NCBI GenBank assembly: GCA_942490985.1
Contig: CALNYW010000006.1
Span: 434,001 to 498,000, forward strand
Source: Thiosocius sp942490985
Lineage (GTDB): Bacteria > Pseudomonadota > Gammaproteobacteria > Chromatiales > Chromatiaceae
Reading direction: 5' to 3'
Length of the DNA stretch: 64,000 nucleotides
In this document: piece after piece, positions 8,923 to 17,776 of the stretch
How the letters are laid out: every line of letters begins with the position of its first letter
Numbering within the stretch: the first letter of the stretch is position 1
Translations under genes and position numbers: made by a program
Notes under the pieces: model-generated
What the model saw: only the letters and a program-made list of their open reading frames with translations
The model's database searches: none
Told to the model about the DNA's origin: nothing

Positions 8923-10593
8923 ATGTTCGACAACGTGTTCTACCAGATCGGAGCGATTCTTGGACTGGCTGCCGTCGGTGGGGCACTGGCCCTGTTTTTG
9001 CGTCAGCCGTTGATCGTGGCGTTCATTGCCGTCGGCATCCTGCTGGGCCCATCGGGTTTTGGGGTCGTCGTACAGAGCGGGGAGATCGAGCTGTTTGCCC
9101 GCCTGGGCATCGCCCTGCTGCTGTTCGTCGTGGGGCTGAAACTCGATGTGCATATTATCCGGACCGTTGGACCGGTCGCGCTATTGACAGGCCTGGGCCA
9201 AGTCGCCTTTACCTCCGTCGTGGGTTACCTGATCGCCTTGGCGCTCGGTATGGAACATGTCACAGCGATCTATGTCGCGGTCGCGCTGACATTCTCGAGC
9301 ACCATCATCATCGTCAAGCTGCTCTCCGACAAGCGTGAGGTCGACTCGCTGCATGGCCGGATCGCGGTGGGTTTTCTTATCGTGCAGGACATTGTGGTGG
9401 TCCTGGCGATGATCGGCCTGACTGCTACCGGCCAAGCGGCCGATGGCGCGAGTTTGGGCAGAGAGGCGCTGCTGATCGTCGGCAAGGGCGCATTGATGCT
9501 GATCGCGGTGGTGCTCCTCACCCGCTATGTGTTGCCGTTGCTGCTCCAACGCCTGGCGCGATCGTCAGAATTGCTGATGCTGTTCGCGATCGCCTGGGCC
9601 ATCACCGGCGCCACGATCGGCGACGCGCTGGGTTTCAGCAAGGAAGTCGGCGCCTTCCTCGCGGGGGTATCGATCGCCTCCACGGCCTACCGGGAACTGG
9701 TGGCGGCGCGCCTGGTCAGCCTGCGAGATTTCCTGCTGCTGTTCTTTTTCATTGAACTCGGCGCGAACCTCGACATGAGTACGCTCGGCGAACAGACCGG
9801 CGCCGCCATTATCTTTTCCCTGTTCGTGCTGATCGGTAACCCACTGATCGTGATGGTCATCATGGGTTACATGGGCTATCGCAAACGCACTGGTTTCCTG
9901 GCCGGGCTCACGGTGGCGCAGATCAGCGAGTTCTCCCTGATCCTTGCGGCACTGGGGCTGAGTCTCGGACATCTCGACCAATCTACGGTCGGGCTGGTGA
10001 CGCTCGTTGGCCTGATCACGATCAGTGCCTCGACGTATATGATCCTCTACTCACATCAGCTGTACGCCCGCCTGAGTCCCTATCTCGGCTGGTTCGAGCG
10101 CAAGGTCACGCACCGCGAGACGGATGGTCTGACCGACCCCAACGACGGAGTCGATGTGTTGCTATTCGGGCTGGGCCGGTTTGGTTCGACGATCGCCGAC
10201 AGGCTGCGCGAGCAGGGGTGCCGTATTCAGGCCATCGATTTCGATCCCACCGTGGTGCGGCTTCACGAACGTGCGGGCTATCAGGCGCGCTACGGGGATG
10301 CTGAGGATCCCGAGTTCATCGGTACGTTGCCGCTGGAACAGGCAACGCTGGTGGTCAGCACCCTGCGCGACCGGGTATTGAACCGGGCGCTGCTGCAGGG
10401 GCTCCAACAGCAGGGTTTCCGCGGTAAGGTGGCGGTCTCGACGTCGACCCTGCAGGAGGCCGAAGCATTCCGCCAGGAAGGCGTCGACCTCGTTCTCCTG
10501 CCCTATGCGGATGCGGCAAACGAGGCTGCTGGCAAGCTTATTCAAGAATGGCGGCAGACCAATGTATCTAACAATTCGGGAGTTGGCGCATGA
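8923..10593 (+). CDS. Kef-type cation:proton antiporter with TrkA-N domain
   Basis: Monovalent cation:proton antiporter-2 family protein of 556 residues in the inner membrane. About twelve transmembrane segments occupy residues 5-385 and form the Na/H-exchanger fold. A cytoplasmic nucleotide-binding RCK/TrkA-N domain follows (about residues 405-535), with the Rossmann glycine motif FGLGRFGSTIAD. Such proteins export K+ or Na+ in exchange for H+, gated by nucleotide binding; the ion here cannot be read from sequence. The next gene's ATG overlaps its end (ATGA), coupling it to a universal stress protein. Confidence 0.9.
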   Translation: MFDNVFYQIGAILGLAAVGGALALFLRQPLIVAFIAVGILLGPSGFGVVVQSGEIELFARLGIALLLFVVGLKLDVHIIRTVGPVALLTGLGQVAFTSVVGYLIALALGMEHVTAIYVAVALTFSSTIIIVKLLSDKREVDSLHGRIAVGFLIVQDIVVVLAMIGLTATGQAADGASLGREALLIVGKGALMLIAVVLLTRYVLPLLLQRLARSSELLMLFAIAWAITGATIGDALGFSKEVGAFLAGVSIASTAYRELVAARLVSLRDFLLLFFFIELGANLDMSTLGEQTGAAIIFSLFVLIGNPLIVMVIMGYMGYRKRTGFLAGLTVAQISEFSLILAALGLSLGHLDQSTVGLVTLVGLITISASTYMILYSHQLYARLSPYLGWFERKVTHRETDGLTDPNDGVDVLLFGLGRFGSTIADRLREQGCRIQAIDFDPTVVRLHERAGYQARYGDAEDPEFIGTLPLEQATLVVSTLRDRVLNRALLQGLQQQGFRGKVAVSTSTLQEAEAFRQEGVDLVLLPYADAANEAAGKLIQEWRQTNVSNNSGVGA

Positions 10594-11567
10594 AATCTTT
10601 CAACAGTATTCTCTACGTCGTAGAAGAGCCGGCGGCAGAATCGGAAGCGGCGGTTGCGCGCGTTGTGAGCCTGGCGCAAAACAGCCAGGCCCATCTGACG
10701 CTGCTGCATGTCGCCGATGAACCCCGACTGGGGCCCTTCGCCGGCAGGGTGACAACGAACGACTTCAAGGCGCGTGTCAGCGAGCAGGCGATCGCGCAGC
10801 TGTCGACGTTAATGCGTGGTACGGACAAGAAGCTGGACGTCGCTATCGATGTCCGTTTCGGGACCGCGTTCGTCGAGGTCGTTCGCGAGGTGCTGCGCAG
10901 TGGGCACGATCTCGTCATCAAACAGGTCGGAAAAGGCGGTGCGCACAGCTTCCTGTTCGGCGGGATCGACCAGCACCTGCTGCGCAAGTGTCCCTGCCCG
11001 GTATGGATCATGGTCGGTGATACGCGCGCCAATTATCAACAGATCCTGGTGGCTGTGGATTTCGACCCCTGGGAGGAGGGCGACGAGGAGGAGACGCTCG
11101 AGGGCAGCCTGAACCGCCAGATTATGGATCTGGCCGCCATGCTGGCGGTGACGGACTTCGCCCAGCTGCACGTCGTGCATGCCTGGGAGGCGATCACCGA
11201 CAACATGATCCGGGTATTCGGCAGCGAGCTGCCCGACAAAGAGGTGGCCGGCAATCGGTATCGCGAGCAACGCGAGCACCAGTCGCGGCTCGATGTTCTG
11301 AACCATCGAATGCGGAAGCAGTTCGGCGGCGAGACCCACCGCTACCTCGCGCCACGCTTTCATCTCCGTAAGGGTGCGCCGCGCGACGTCGTCCCGGCGG
11401 TCGCCAGCGAGGTGAAGGCCGATTTGGTAATCATGGGCACGGTCAGTCGAACGGGTATTCCAGGTCTGCTCATCGGCAACACCGCCGAGGTCATCCTCAA
11501 CAACCTCGACTGCTCGGTACTGGCGGTCAAGCCCGCCGGTTTCATCACACCGGTCACGCTGGACTAG
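10590..11567 (+). CDS. Tandem universal stress protein (UspE-like)
   Basis: A 325-residue protein made of two UspA-like domains (about residues 3-145 and 148-315). The second keeps the ATP-binding loop pattern in MGTVSRTGIPGLLIGNTAE; the first, near VGKGGAHSFLFGGIDQHLL, is more divergent. Universal stress proteins are cytoplasmic nucleotide-binding regulators and often act on the transporters encoded next to them. The start overlaps the antiporter stop by four bases, so the two are probably made in fixed ratio. It converges with the P-type ATPase gene, whose stop lies only 20 bases away. Confidence 0.9.
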   Translation: MKSFNSILYVVEEPAAESEAAVARVVSLAQNSQAHLTLLHVADEPRLGPFAGRVTTNDFKARVSEQAIAQLSTLMRGTDKKLDVAIDVRFGTAFVEVVREVLRSGHDLVIKQVGKGGAHSFLFGGIDQHLLRKCPCPVWIMVGDTRANYQQILVAVDFDPWEEGDEEETLEGSLNRQIMDLAAMLAVTDFAQLHVVHAWEAITDNMIRVFGSELPDKEVAGNRYREQREHQSRLDVLNHRMRKQFGGETHRYLAPRFHLRKGAPRDVVPAVASEVKADLVIMGTVSRTGIPGLLIGNTAEVILNNLDCSVLAVKPAGFITPVTLD

Positions 11568-11586
11568 TTTCCTGTTCCTGCTTTGT

Positions 11587-14322
11587 TCAGCCGGCGGCGG
11601 GATTTGACCGGGCCGTGTCGTTTGTCTCCCGGCGCAGTCGCCACAGCTTTTCGGCACCGATGACCAGGTAGATCGCCAGGCCGACCAGAATGATGTGCAA
11701 CCAATCCATCCAGCCGATCGGCGCGGTGTGGAACAGCCAGTTCATCACCGGCAAGTAAGTCAGCAACATCTGCGCGCCCATCATGGCGGCGATACCGGCC
11801 CAGATCCACGGGTTGCTGAACAGCCCGAGCCGAAAGATCGAGTAGCGCAGCGAACGGCAGTTCAGCAGGTAGAAGGACTGCCCCACGGCGAACACATTGA
11901 TCGCGATGGTGCGGGCCTCGGCCTCGCTGGCGCCCTGCTGCAGCGCCCATTCGAACAGGCCGAAACTGCCGATCAGCAGCAGCAGTCCGACCAGGCCGAT
12001 GCGGAAGATCAGCTCACCGGTCAGGATGGGCGCATCGGGGCGTCGTGGCGGTCGGCCCATGATGCCGGGCTCCTTCGGCTCGAAGGCCAGGGCCAAGCCC
12101 AGCAGCACGGCGGTGGTCATATTGATCCACAGCGCCTGTACCGGCAGCACCGGGAGCGGCTGCGCAGCCATCACCGCAACGATGATCACCAGTCCCTGGC
12201 CGGCATTGGTCGGCAGGATCCAGGTGATGAACTTGATCAGATTAGCGAACACGCTGCGGCCTTCCTCGACCGCAGCGGCGATGGTCGCGAAGTTGTCGTC
12301 GGTCAGCACCATGTCGGCCGCCTCCTTCGACACCTCGGTGCCATTGATGCCCATCGCAACGCCGATGTCGGCACGGCGCAGGGCCGGCGCATCGTTGACC
12401 CCGTCGCCGGTCATCGCCGTCACTTCGCCGTGCGCCTGCAGCGCCTCGACCAGGCGCAGCTTCTGCTCCGGGGTCACCCGTGCAAACACCTCGGTCTCGG
12501 TGACCGCGGTGATCAGCTCCGCATCTGATAGTCCTTCCAGTTCACGGCCGGTCAGGACGTCCGGTGTCTGCCCCTCTGGCAAGCTGCCGGCCAACCCAAT
12601 CTGGCCGGCGATCGCAGCGGCTGTTGCAGCATGATCGCCGGTGATCATCTTGACCCTGATCCCTGCCGTCTGGCACGCGCGGACCGCACGGATCGCCTCC
12701 TCGCGCGGCGGGTCGATCATCCCCTGCAGGCCGAGAAAGGTCAGACCGCTGGCCACCTGTGGGTGATCGATGCCGGTGGTACCCGCTGGAACGACCTGCC
12801 GGGCAAAGGCCAGCACGCGCTGTCCCTGGCTGGCCATCGCATTGACCTGCTGGTGGATGGTATCGCTGTCGAGCGGTGCGGCTTCGCCGTCGGCACCCAG
12901 CATCGTCGCGCAACGCTCCAGCAGGCTCTCGACCGAGCCCTTGAGGTAGACGATGGCTTGATCGCCGCCGTGCAGCGTGGCCATGTACTGGTGCTGCGAT
13001 TCGAAGGGGATGGCGTCAAGCCGGGGGTAGGCGTCCTGCGCCGTGCGCAGGGCCAGTCCTGCCTTGCCGGCCGCGACGAGCAGCGCGCCTTCGGTGGGGT
13101 CGCCTTCGATCCTCCAGTCGTTGTCATCCTGCTTGAGCAGGGCGTCGTTGCACAACAGACCGGCGCGCAGCAGCTCGAGCAGGGCCGGACGTTGCTGGAC
13201 CTCCAGGTTCTGGCCATCGCGTGAGATCTCGCCCTCAGGCGCGTAGCCGACGCCCGCGACATCGGCGGATTCGCCGCCGGCCCACAGTCGCTGCACCGTC
13301 ATCTCATTGCGCGTCAGGGTGCCGGTCTTGTCCGAGCAGATTACCGTGGTGCTGCCCAGGGTCTCGACTGCGGGCAGATGACGGATGATGGCGTGGCGTT
13401 TGGCCATCCGCGCGACGCCGATCGCCAGCGTGATGGTGAGGACGGCGGGCAGTCCCTCCGGGATCATCGCGACGGCCATCGCCACCGCGGCCAAAAACAT
13501 GTCGACGGCCGACCCGCCATGCCACAGGCCGATCGCAAAGGTCAGGCCGGCCAACACGAGGATGACGTACAGCAAGACGTGGCTGAAGCGGGCGATCTTG
13601 CGGGTCAGCGGTGTGGCCAGTACCTCCGCACTGGCGATCAGTTCGGAGATACGCCCGATCTCGGTGGCATCGCCAGTTTCTGTTACCACGCCGACCCCGG
13701 TGCCGTAGGTCACCAGGCTGGACGAATAGGCCATGTTCGTGCGTTCCGCCAGCACGACGTCATGCGCCAGCTGTTCGGACTGCTTCTCGACCGGTACTGA
13801 TTCCCCGGTCAGTGCGGATTCGTCGATCTGGAGACTGCGACTCTGCAGCAGGCGCAGGTCCGCGGGTACCTTGTCGCCCGAGGCCAACAGCACGATATCG
13901 CCCGGCACCAGTTGCGCGGCGTCGATCTGCTGTTTCTCGCCGGCACGCACTACCGTGGATGTTGTGGTCAGCGCACGTGAGAGGGCCGCCAGTGCGCTCA
14001 GCGCCTTGCCTTCCTGGAGGAAGCCGATGATGGAATTGAGCAGGACCACGCCGAAGATCACGCTCGCATCGACCCAGGCCCCGAGCATGATCTTGATGAC
14101 GACCGCGGCCAGCAGAATGTAGACCAGCGCTTGGTGAAACTGCAGCAGAAAACGCAGCAAAGGACCCTTGCCCTTGCGCTGAGTCAGTACGTTTGGCCCA
14201 AAATCCCGCTGCCTTTCGTCGATTGCGAAACGGTCCAGGCCTTTGTCGGCATCGCTGTCGAGCAGGTCCAGGACCTCGCCCTTGGGCAGGTGGTGCCAGT
14301 GTTTCTCGAGCAGGTCTTTCAT
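11587..14322 (-). CDS. P-type cation ATPase (P2, Ca2+/Na+ type)
   Basis: A cation pump of 911 residues with the full P2-type layout: N-terminal cation ATPase domain, TGES actuator loop, PEGLPAVLT in helix M4, phosphorylated aspartate in DKTGTLT (about residue 330), nucleotide-binding domain, TGDGVNDAPAL hinge, and six C-terminal helices. PEGL in M4 suits a Ca2+ or monovalent cation pump rather than a heavy-metal pump, but helix M6 has NAGQG where SERCA has its aspartate ligand, so the ion is unsure. I prefer the ATG at 14322 (MKDLLEKHW), close to where family members begin; a TTG at 14394 would add 24 residues. It is transcribed toward the antiporter-Usp pair. Confidence 0.92.
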   Translation of the reverse strand: MKDLLEKHWHHLPKGEVLDLLDSDADKGLDRFAIDERQRDFGPNVLTQRKGKGPLLRFLLQFHQALVYILLAAVVIKIMLGAWVDASVIFGVVLLNSIIGFLQEGKALSALAALSRALTTTSTVVRAGEKQQIDAAQLVPGDIVLLASGDKVPADLRLLQSRSLQIDESALTGESVPVEKQSEQLAHDVVLAERTNMAYSSSLVTYGTGVGVVTETGDATEIGRISELIASAEVLATPLTRKIARFSHVLLYVILVLAGLTFAIGLWHGGSAVDMFLAAVAMAVAMIPEGLPAVLTITLAIGVARMAKRHAIIRHLPAVETLGSTTVICSDKTGTLTRNEMTVQRLWAGGESADVAGVGYAPEGEISRDGQNLEVQQRPALLELLRAGLLCNDALLKQDDNDWRIEGDPTEGALLVAAGKAGLALRTAQDAYPRLDAIPFESQHQYMATLHGGDQAIVYLKGSVESLLERCATMLGADGEAAPLDSDTIHQQVNAMASQGQRVLAFARQVVPAGTTGIDHPQVASGLTFLGLQGMIDPPREEAIRAVRACQTAGIRVKMITGDHAATAAAIAGQIGLAGSLPEGQTPDVLTGRELEGLSDAELITAVTETEVFARVTPEQKLRLVEALQAHGEVTAMTGDGVNDAPALRRADIGVAMGINGTEVSKEAADMVLTDDNFATIAAAVEEGRSVFANLIKFITWILPTNAGQGLVIIVAVMAAQPLPVLPVQALWINMTTAVLLGLALAFEPKEPGIMGRPPRRPDAPILTGELIFRIGLVGLLLLIGSFGLFEWALQQGASEAEARTIAINVFAVGQSFYLLNCRSLRYSIFRLGLFSNPWIWAGIAAMMGAQMLLTYLPVMNWLFHTAPIGWMDWLHIILVGLAIYLVIGAEKLWRLRRETNDTARSNPAAG

Positions 14323-14394
14323 CGACTGTCCGGCGTTTTCGTCTGTTTCACGACACGATATCGGGATGAAAGCGTTCCCGGGTGTCGATTTCAA

Positions 14395-14898
14395 CCCCGT
14401 GCCGTCGGGAGTTCGCCCGACCGTTCAACGAACGCCCCAGAATGACACTAAACCACGGAACACCTGCCGAGCGATTTAACCAATGTGTCGAGGTTACCGG
14501 TTGAAGCCGCCGTCATGATCAGTTCAAGCCCGCGGCTCCGTCAAACAGGCGTATCGATAAATACCCTGATGCTGCATGGCCTGACGATAGGCACCTGTAA
14601 CCGCCCGACGGTGATCTTATGCAGGCCATGCACCCAAACACCGCATAGCTCTTCTCCGAAGCCATCGCAGTAAGACGGGTCCATGTGGCTGCTATGGGCG
14701 CGTAACGAAAAGCTGAAGGGTACTGCGCGACTGAACGCTGTCGGCCGACGAGAGACGAGCCAGCGGCTGACAGTCTAACAACCGAGTGATCCGCTCGGGC
14801 ATGGGTCCGAAACCAACACGGGGCAGTCCCTAAGCGTTCACTGATGCAGGGTATCCGGACCCTTCACAGCAGGCGGTCGAGACAGAAGGGCGGAGCGA
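14395..14898. other. Non-coding region between ATPase and DUF1538 operon
   Basis: Promoter region for two divergent transcription units. I see no supported gene. It contains the short recurring sequence AAACCAACACGGGGCAGTCC near 14810, similar to the ends of the dispersed repeat. Confidence 0.5.
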
Positions 14899-16725
14899 AT
14901 GCCAGGCGCCAGGCGGGCGGTGACGTTGCCCGCGGGCGCAGGCGATGCTAGCCTCCTGCCTGACGTCCATTCGCTGGGATGGAGGACCCGTCTCTGGCAC
15001 CAACCGTCGGAGGTAGCCCGCAAATTGAGCGACCGCGAAATTCGCTACGCCACCTACTTGGGCTCCATCAAGCGCCATAGACGTCGCCTCAACTACTCCA
15101 CTATCCTCGAGGCCGAACGGGTCCGGCCGCCGCTTCCGCGGCTGCGCGCTGTCGACCTGCACCGGCTGCTGACCCCCTATGTCTCGGTGCGTCTCGCCGA
15201 GCAGCTGCGCACCGTCGTACCGCTGGCGCTGTTGCTGATTGCCTTCCAGGCATTGGCGCTGCGAACGTCGTTGCTGGACACCGAAACTGTCGTCCTCGGC
15301 ATCCTGGCCGTCATCATCGGCCTGGCGTTCTTCATGGAGGGGGTGAAGCGGGGCCTGATGCCCTTCGCCGAGAACGTCGGCTTCCACATGCCAGGCCGAA
15401 TGCACCCGTCGGTGCTGCTGGGCTTCAGTCTGCTACTTGGGGCCGCTGCCACCTTCGCCGAGCCAGCCATCGGTGCCTTGAGGGCGACCGCCGATGCCAT
15501 CTCCGGCGAACGCGCGCCCTGGCTGCGCCAGCTCCTCGGCCCCTATTCGCTGTGGCTAGTCCTGGCCGTAGCCGCCGGCGTCGGACTGGCCGTGAGCCTG
15601 GGTATGCTGCGGCTGATGTTTGGCTGGCGACTCAAGGTTCTGGTACTGATTATCGTACCGCCAACGCTGGCGCTGACGGTCTGGGCGGCGCACCAGCCGG
15701 CCCTGGCGCCGATCATCGGTCTGGCCTGGGACTCCGGCGCCATCACGACAGGACCGGTGACCGTTCCGCTGGTGCTAGCCGTCGGCATCGGCGTCGCCGC
15801 GTCCACGGGCCGCAGCGACAATCCGCTATCCGGCTTCGGCATCGTCACGCTGGCCTCGTTGTTCCCGATCGTCGCCGTGCTCAGCGTCGCCGTCTATCTG
15901 ACCGCCCAGGGTGCAGATGCCATGCTGCCGATCGACACCACGCACGCACATGACTGGCATACGAAAAGCCCGTTCCCGGAGATTGTCGGTGCCTTCCGCG
16001 CCATCGTACCTTTGCTACTGTTGCTGGTCCTGGTGCAGGTGGTGTTGCTGCGCCGCCGCATCCGCAAGCGCAATGTGTTTGTCTACGGTGTCACCATGGC
16101 CGTCGCCGGCATGGCGCTATTCAACCTGGGCCTGACCGCCGGCCTCGTGACCCTGGGCGAGCAGGCCGGCGTCAATGTCCCCTGGGCCTTCTCACCGCAC
16201 TGGGAGACCGGTGCCCCGGCGCTGTACCCATTCGCCCTGGGCATCGCCGTGACCCTGATCTTCGCCTTCACGGTTGGCTACGGTGCGACCATTGCCGAGC
16301 CGGCCCTGAACGCCATGGGCATGACCGTCGAGAACCTCACCGACGGGGCTTTCCGTAAGCGCATGTTGCTGCACGCCGTGGCCGTGGGCGTCGGCTGCGG
16401 TGCTGCCCTGGGCGTCAGCCGCATCCTCTTCGACCTGCCGCTGTGGGCCTTGCTGTTGACGGGCTATACGCTGGCTCTGGCGCTCACCATTCTGTCCCGC
16501 GAAGAGCTGGTGAACCTGGCCTGGGACAGCGCGGGCGTGACCACCGGGCCTGTTACGGTGCCGCTTCTCATGGCGTTGGGCATCGGCATCGGCCATGTCG
16601 TCGAGATCGCCGACGCCTTCGGCATCCTGGCCATGTGCTCGGTCGGGCCCATCGTGTCGGTTCTGACAACAGGGCTCTGGATCGATATCAAGACCCGTGG
16701 CCGCTTCAAGAGGAGAACCGCATGA
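14899..16725 (+). CDS. DUF1538 family membrane protein
   Basis: An inner-membrane protein of 608 residues with about twelve hydrophobic helices arranged as two homologous halves. Each half carries the DUF1538 signature: LAWDSGAITTGPVTVPLVLA in the first and LAWDSAGVTTGPVTVPLLMA in the second, both followed by a GFGI or AFGI segment. The repeated polar TTGPVTVP suggests a pore or substrate path made by the two halves. DUF1538 proteins are predicted transporters of unknown substrate. The first 95 residues are hydrophilic; a start at an internal TTG near 15025 is also possible. Its stop overlaps the next start (ATGA), linking it to two PII-like genes. Confidence 0.88.
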   Translation: MPGARRAVTLPAGAGDASLLPDVHSLGWRTRLWHQPSEVARKLSDREIRYATYLGSIKRHRRRLNYSTILEAERVRPPLPRLRAVDLHRLLTPYVSVRLAEQLRTVVPLALLLIAFQALALRTSLLDTETVVLGILAVIIGLAFFMEGVKRGLMPFAENVGFHMPGRMHPSVLLGFSLLLGAAATFAEPAIGALRATADAISGERAPWLRQLLGPYSLWLVLAVAAGVGLAVSLGMLRLMFGWRLKVLVLIIVPPTLALTVWAAHQPALAPIIGLAWDSGAITTGPVTVPLVLAVGIGVAASTGRSDNPLSGFGIVTLASLFPIVAVLSVAVYLTAQGADAMLPIDTTHAHDWHTKSPFPEIVGAFRAIVPLLLLLVLVQVVLLRRRIRKRNVFVYGVTMAVAGMALFNLGLTAGLVTLGEQAGVNVPWAFSPHWETGAPALYPFALGIAVTLIFAFTVGYGATIAEPALNAMGMTVENLTDGAFRKRMLLHAVAVGVGCGAALGVSRILFDLPLWALLLTGYTLALALTILSREELVNLAWDSAGVTTGPVTVPLLMALGIGIGHVVEIADAFGILAMCSVGPIVSVLTTGLWIDIKTRGRFKRRTA

Positions 16726-17105
16726 GTGCTCGCAATGAGCTCATTGTCCTGACCGGTGTCACGCTGCTGACCGCCGTGGTCCAGCGCGGCATCGCCGACA
16801 CGGTGGTCCGTGTGGCCATGGAAGCTGGCGCCCAGGGCGCGACCGTCTTTCACGCTCACGGCAGCGGCATCCGTCAGAAGCGGATGGGCATCCTGGGCCT
16901 GACCGTGGACAAGGAAAAGGAGGTCATCTACATCGTTGTCCCCGACGAGCAGGCCGACCACATCTTCGAGCGCGTCTTCGTTACCGCAAAGATGGACACG
17001 CCGGGCATGGGCATCCTCTGGCTGACCCGCCTGGAGAAGATGGCCACACACATCCCGCACGACATTGCAGCCCGCTTTGGCGTGCACAAGGAGCGCCGCG
17101 AATGA
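16722..17105 (+). CDS. PII-like signalling protein, first copy
   Basis: A 127-residue protein with a PII-like ferredoxin fold, from ELIVLTGVTLLTAVVQRGIA through KEKEVIYIVVPDEQADHIFE to TPGMGILWLTRLE. It lacks the classical T-loop tyrosine motif of GlnB/GlnK, so it is a divergent relative rather than a nitrogen PII. It overlaps the DUF1538 gene by four bases with AGGAG upstream, and its own stop overlaps the following PII-like start. The likely role, by analogy with GlnK-AmtB and other PII-transporter pairs, is to gate the DUF1538 transporter in response to a nucleotide or ion; that is inference. Confidence 0.83.
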   Translation: MSARNELIVLTGVTLLTAVVQRGIADTVVRVAMEAGAQGATVFHAHGSGIRQKRMGILGLTVDKEKEVIYIVVPDEQADHIFERVFVTAKMDTPGMGILWLTRLEKMATHIPHDIAARFGVHKERRE

Positions 17106-17470
17106 CGGTACTTGGCCACATCGGCTATGGCGTCGAGAAGAAACTGATAACGGCCATCGTCATGAGCGGTCACGGCCTGGAGCTGATGAAGCTGGTGGAG
17201 GAGCAACCCGGCGTGCTCTCGGTGACCCATCATCACGCCCGCGGCACCGATCGCCGCGGCCAGCGCCCGGGCAGACTGGTATGGATCGAGCGCGACGTGG
17301 TCATGGCTCTGGTGGAGGCGCAACACGCCGATACGGTCTTCAAACTGTTGTTCAACGCCGGCAACCTCGACGTTCCCCATCAGGGCGTCATCTTCATTGA
17401 AGATGTCTCCCGCGGCCATCCGATGATGCCATTCCCGGTTGGCTTCGAGGCCGGTCAGCCGAACGCATGA
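17102..17470 (+). CDS. PII-like signalling protein, second copy
   Basis: A 122-residue protein likely related to the preceding one (LITAIVMSGHGLELMKLVEE, then HADTVFKLLFNAGNLDVP and QGVIFIEDVS), again with the PII-like beta-alpha-beta pattern and no GlnK T-loop. Having two different PII-like proteins behind one transporter suggests a mixed trimer or sensing of two signals. The gene overlaps the first copy by four bases. A 34-codon frame begins two bases after the stop (17472, MATGAGAPCIFFSG) and could be the remnant of a fourth gene, but it is too short to call. Confidence 0.7.
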   Translation: MTVLGHIGYGVEKKLITAIVMSGHGLELMKLVEEQPGVLSVTHHHARGTDRRGQRPGRLVWIERDVVMALVEAQHADTVFKLLFNAGNLDVPHQGVIFIEDVSRGHPMMPFPVGFEAGQPNA

Positions 17471-17776
17471 GATGGCGACCGGCGCTGGTGCTCCGTGCAT
17501 TTTTTTCAGCGGCAACCTGCTGATCGCGGTGGCCCTTATGAGCGATCGAAAGCGAACCGCCTCCTGTCGAGCCTGAAGATCGCACCGATCAGCGATCTCT
17601 CGATCGTCTCCGTCGCCACGGGCATCTCGCTCGGGCTCGTCCGAGTAACTGGGGACAGACGAAGGTATCGTTCCACTGGCAAGTGTCGGCTCATGAGCCG
17701 GGAGCACCCATTCGCCGACCCCACCGTGAAAAGCATCCCAAAGGTTGATCCCGCTTCCCGGCTTATGTCCGTTCTT
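17471..17776. other. Gap between PII-like genes and IS1182 element
   Basis: No full gene. It holds the short frame from 17472 noted with the previous gene and sequence running up to the left inverted repeat of the insertion sequence. Confidence 0.4.

Noticed and set aside
16722..17470. Calling the two PII-like genes GlnB/GlnK
   Set aside because: Neither has the T-loop GxRYRGxEY-type motif seen in the genuine glnK at 26112-26450.
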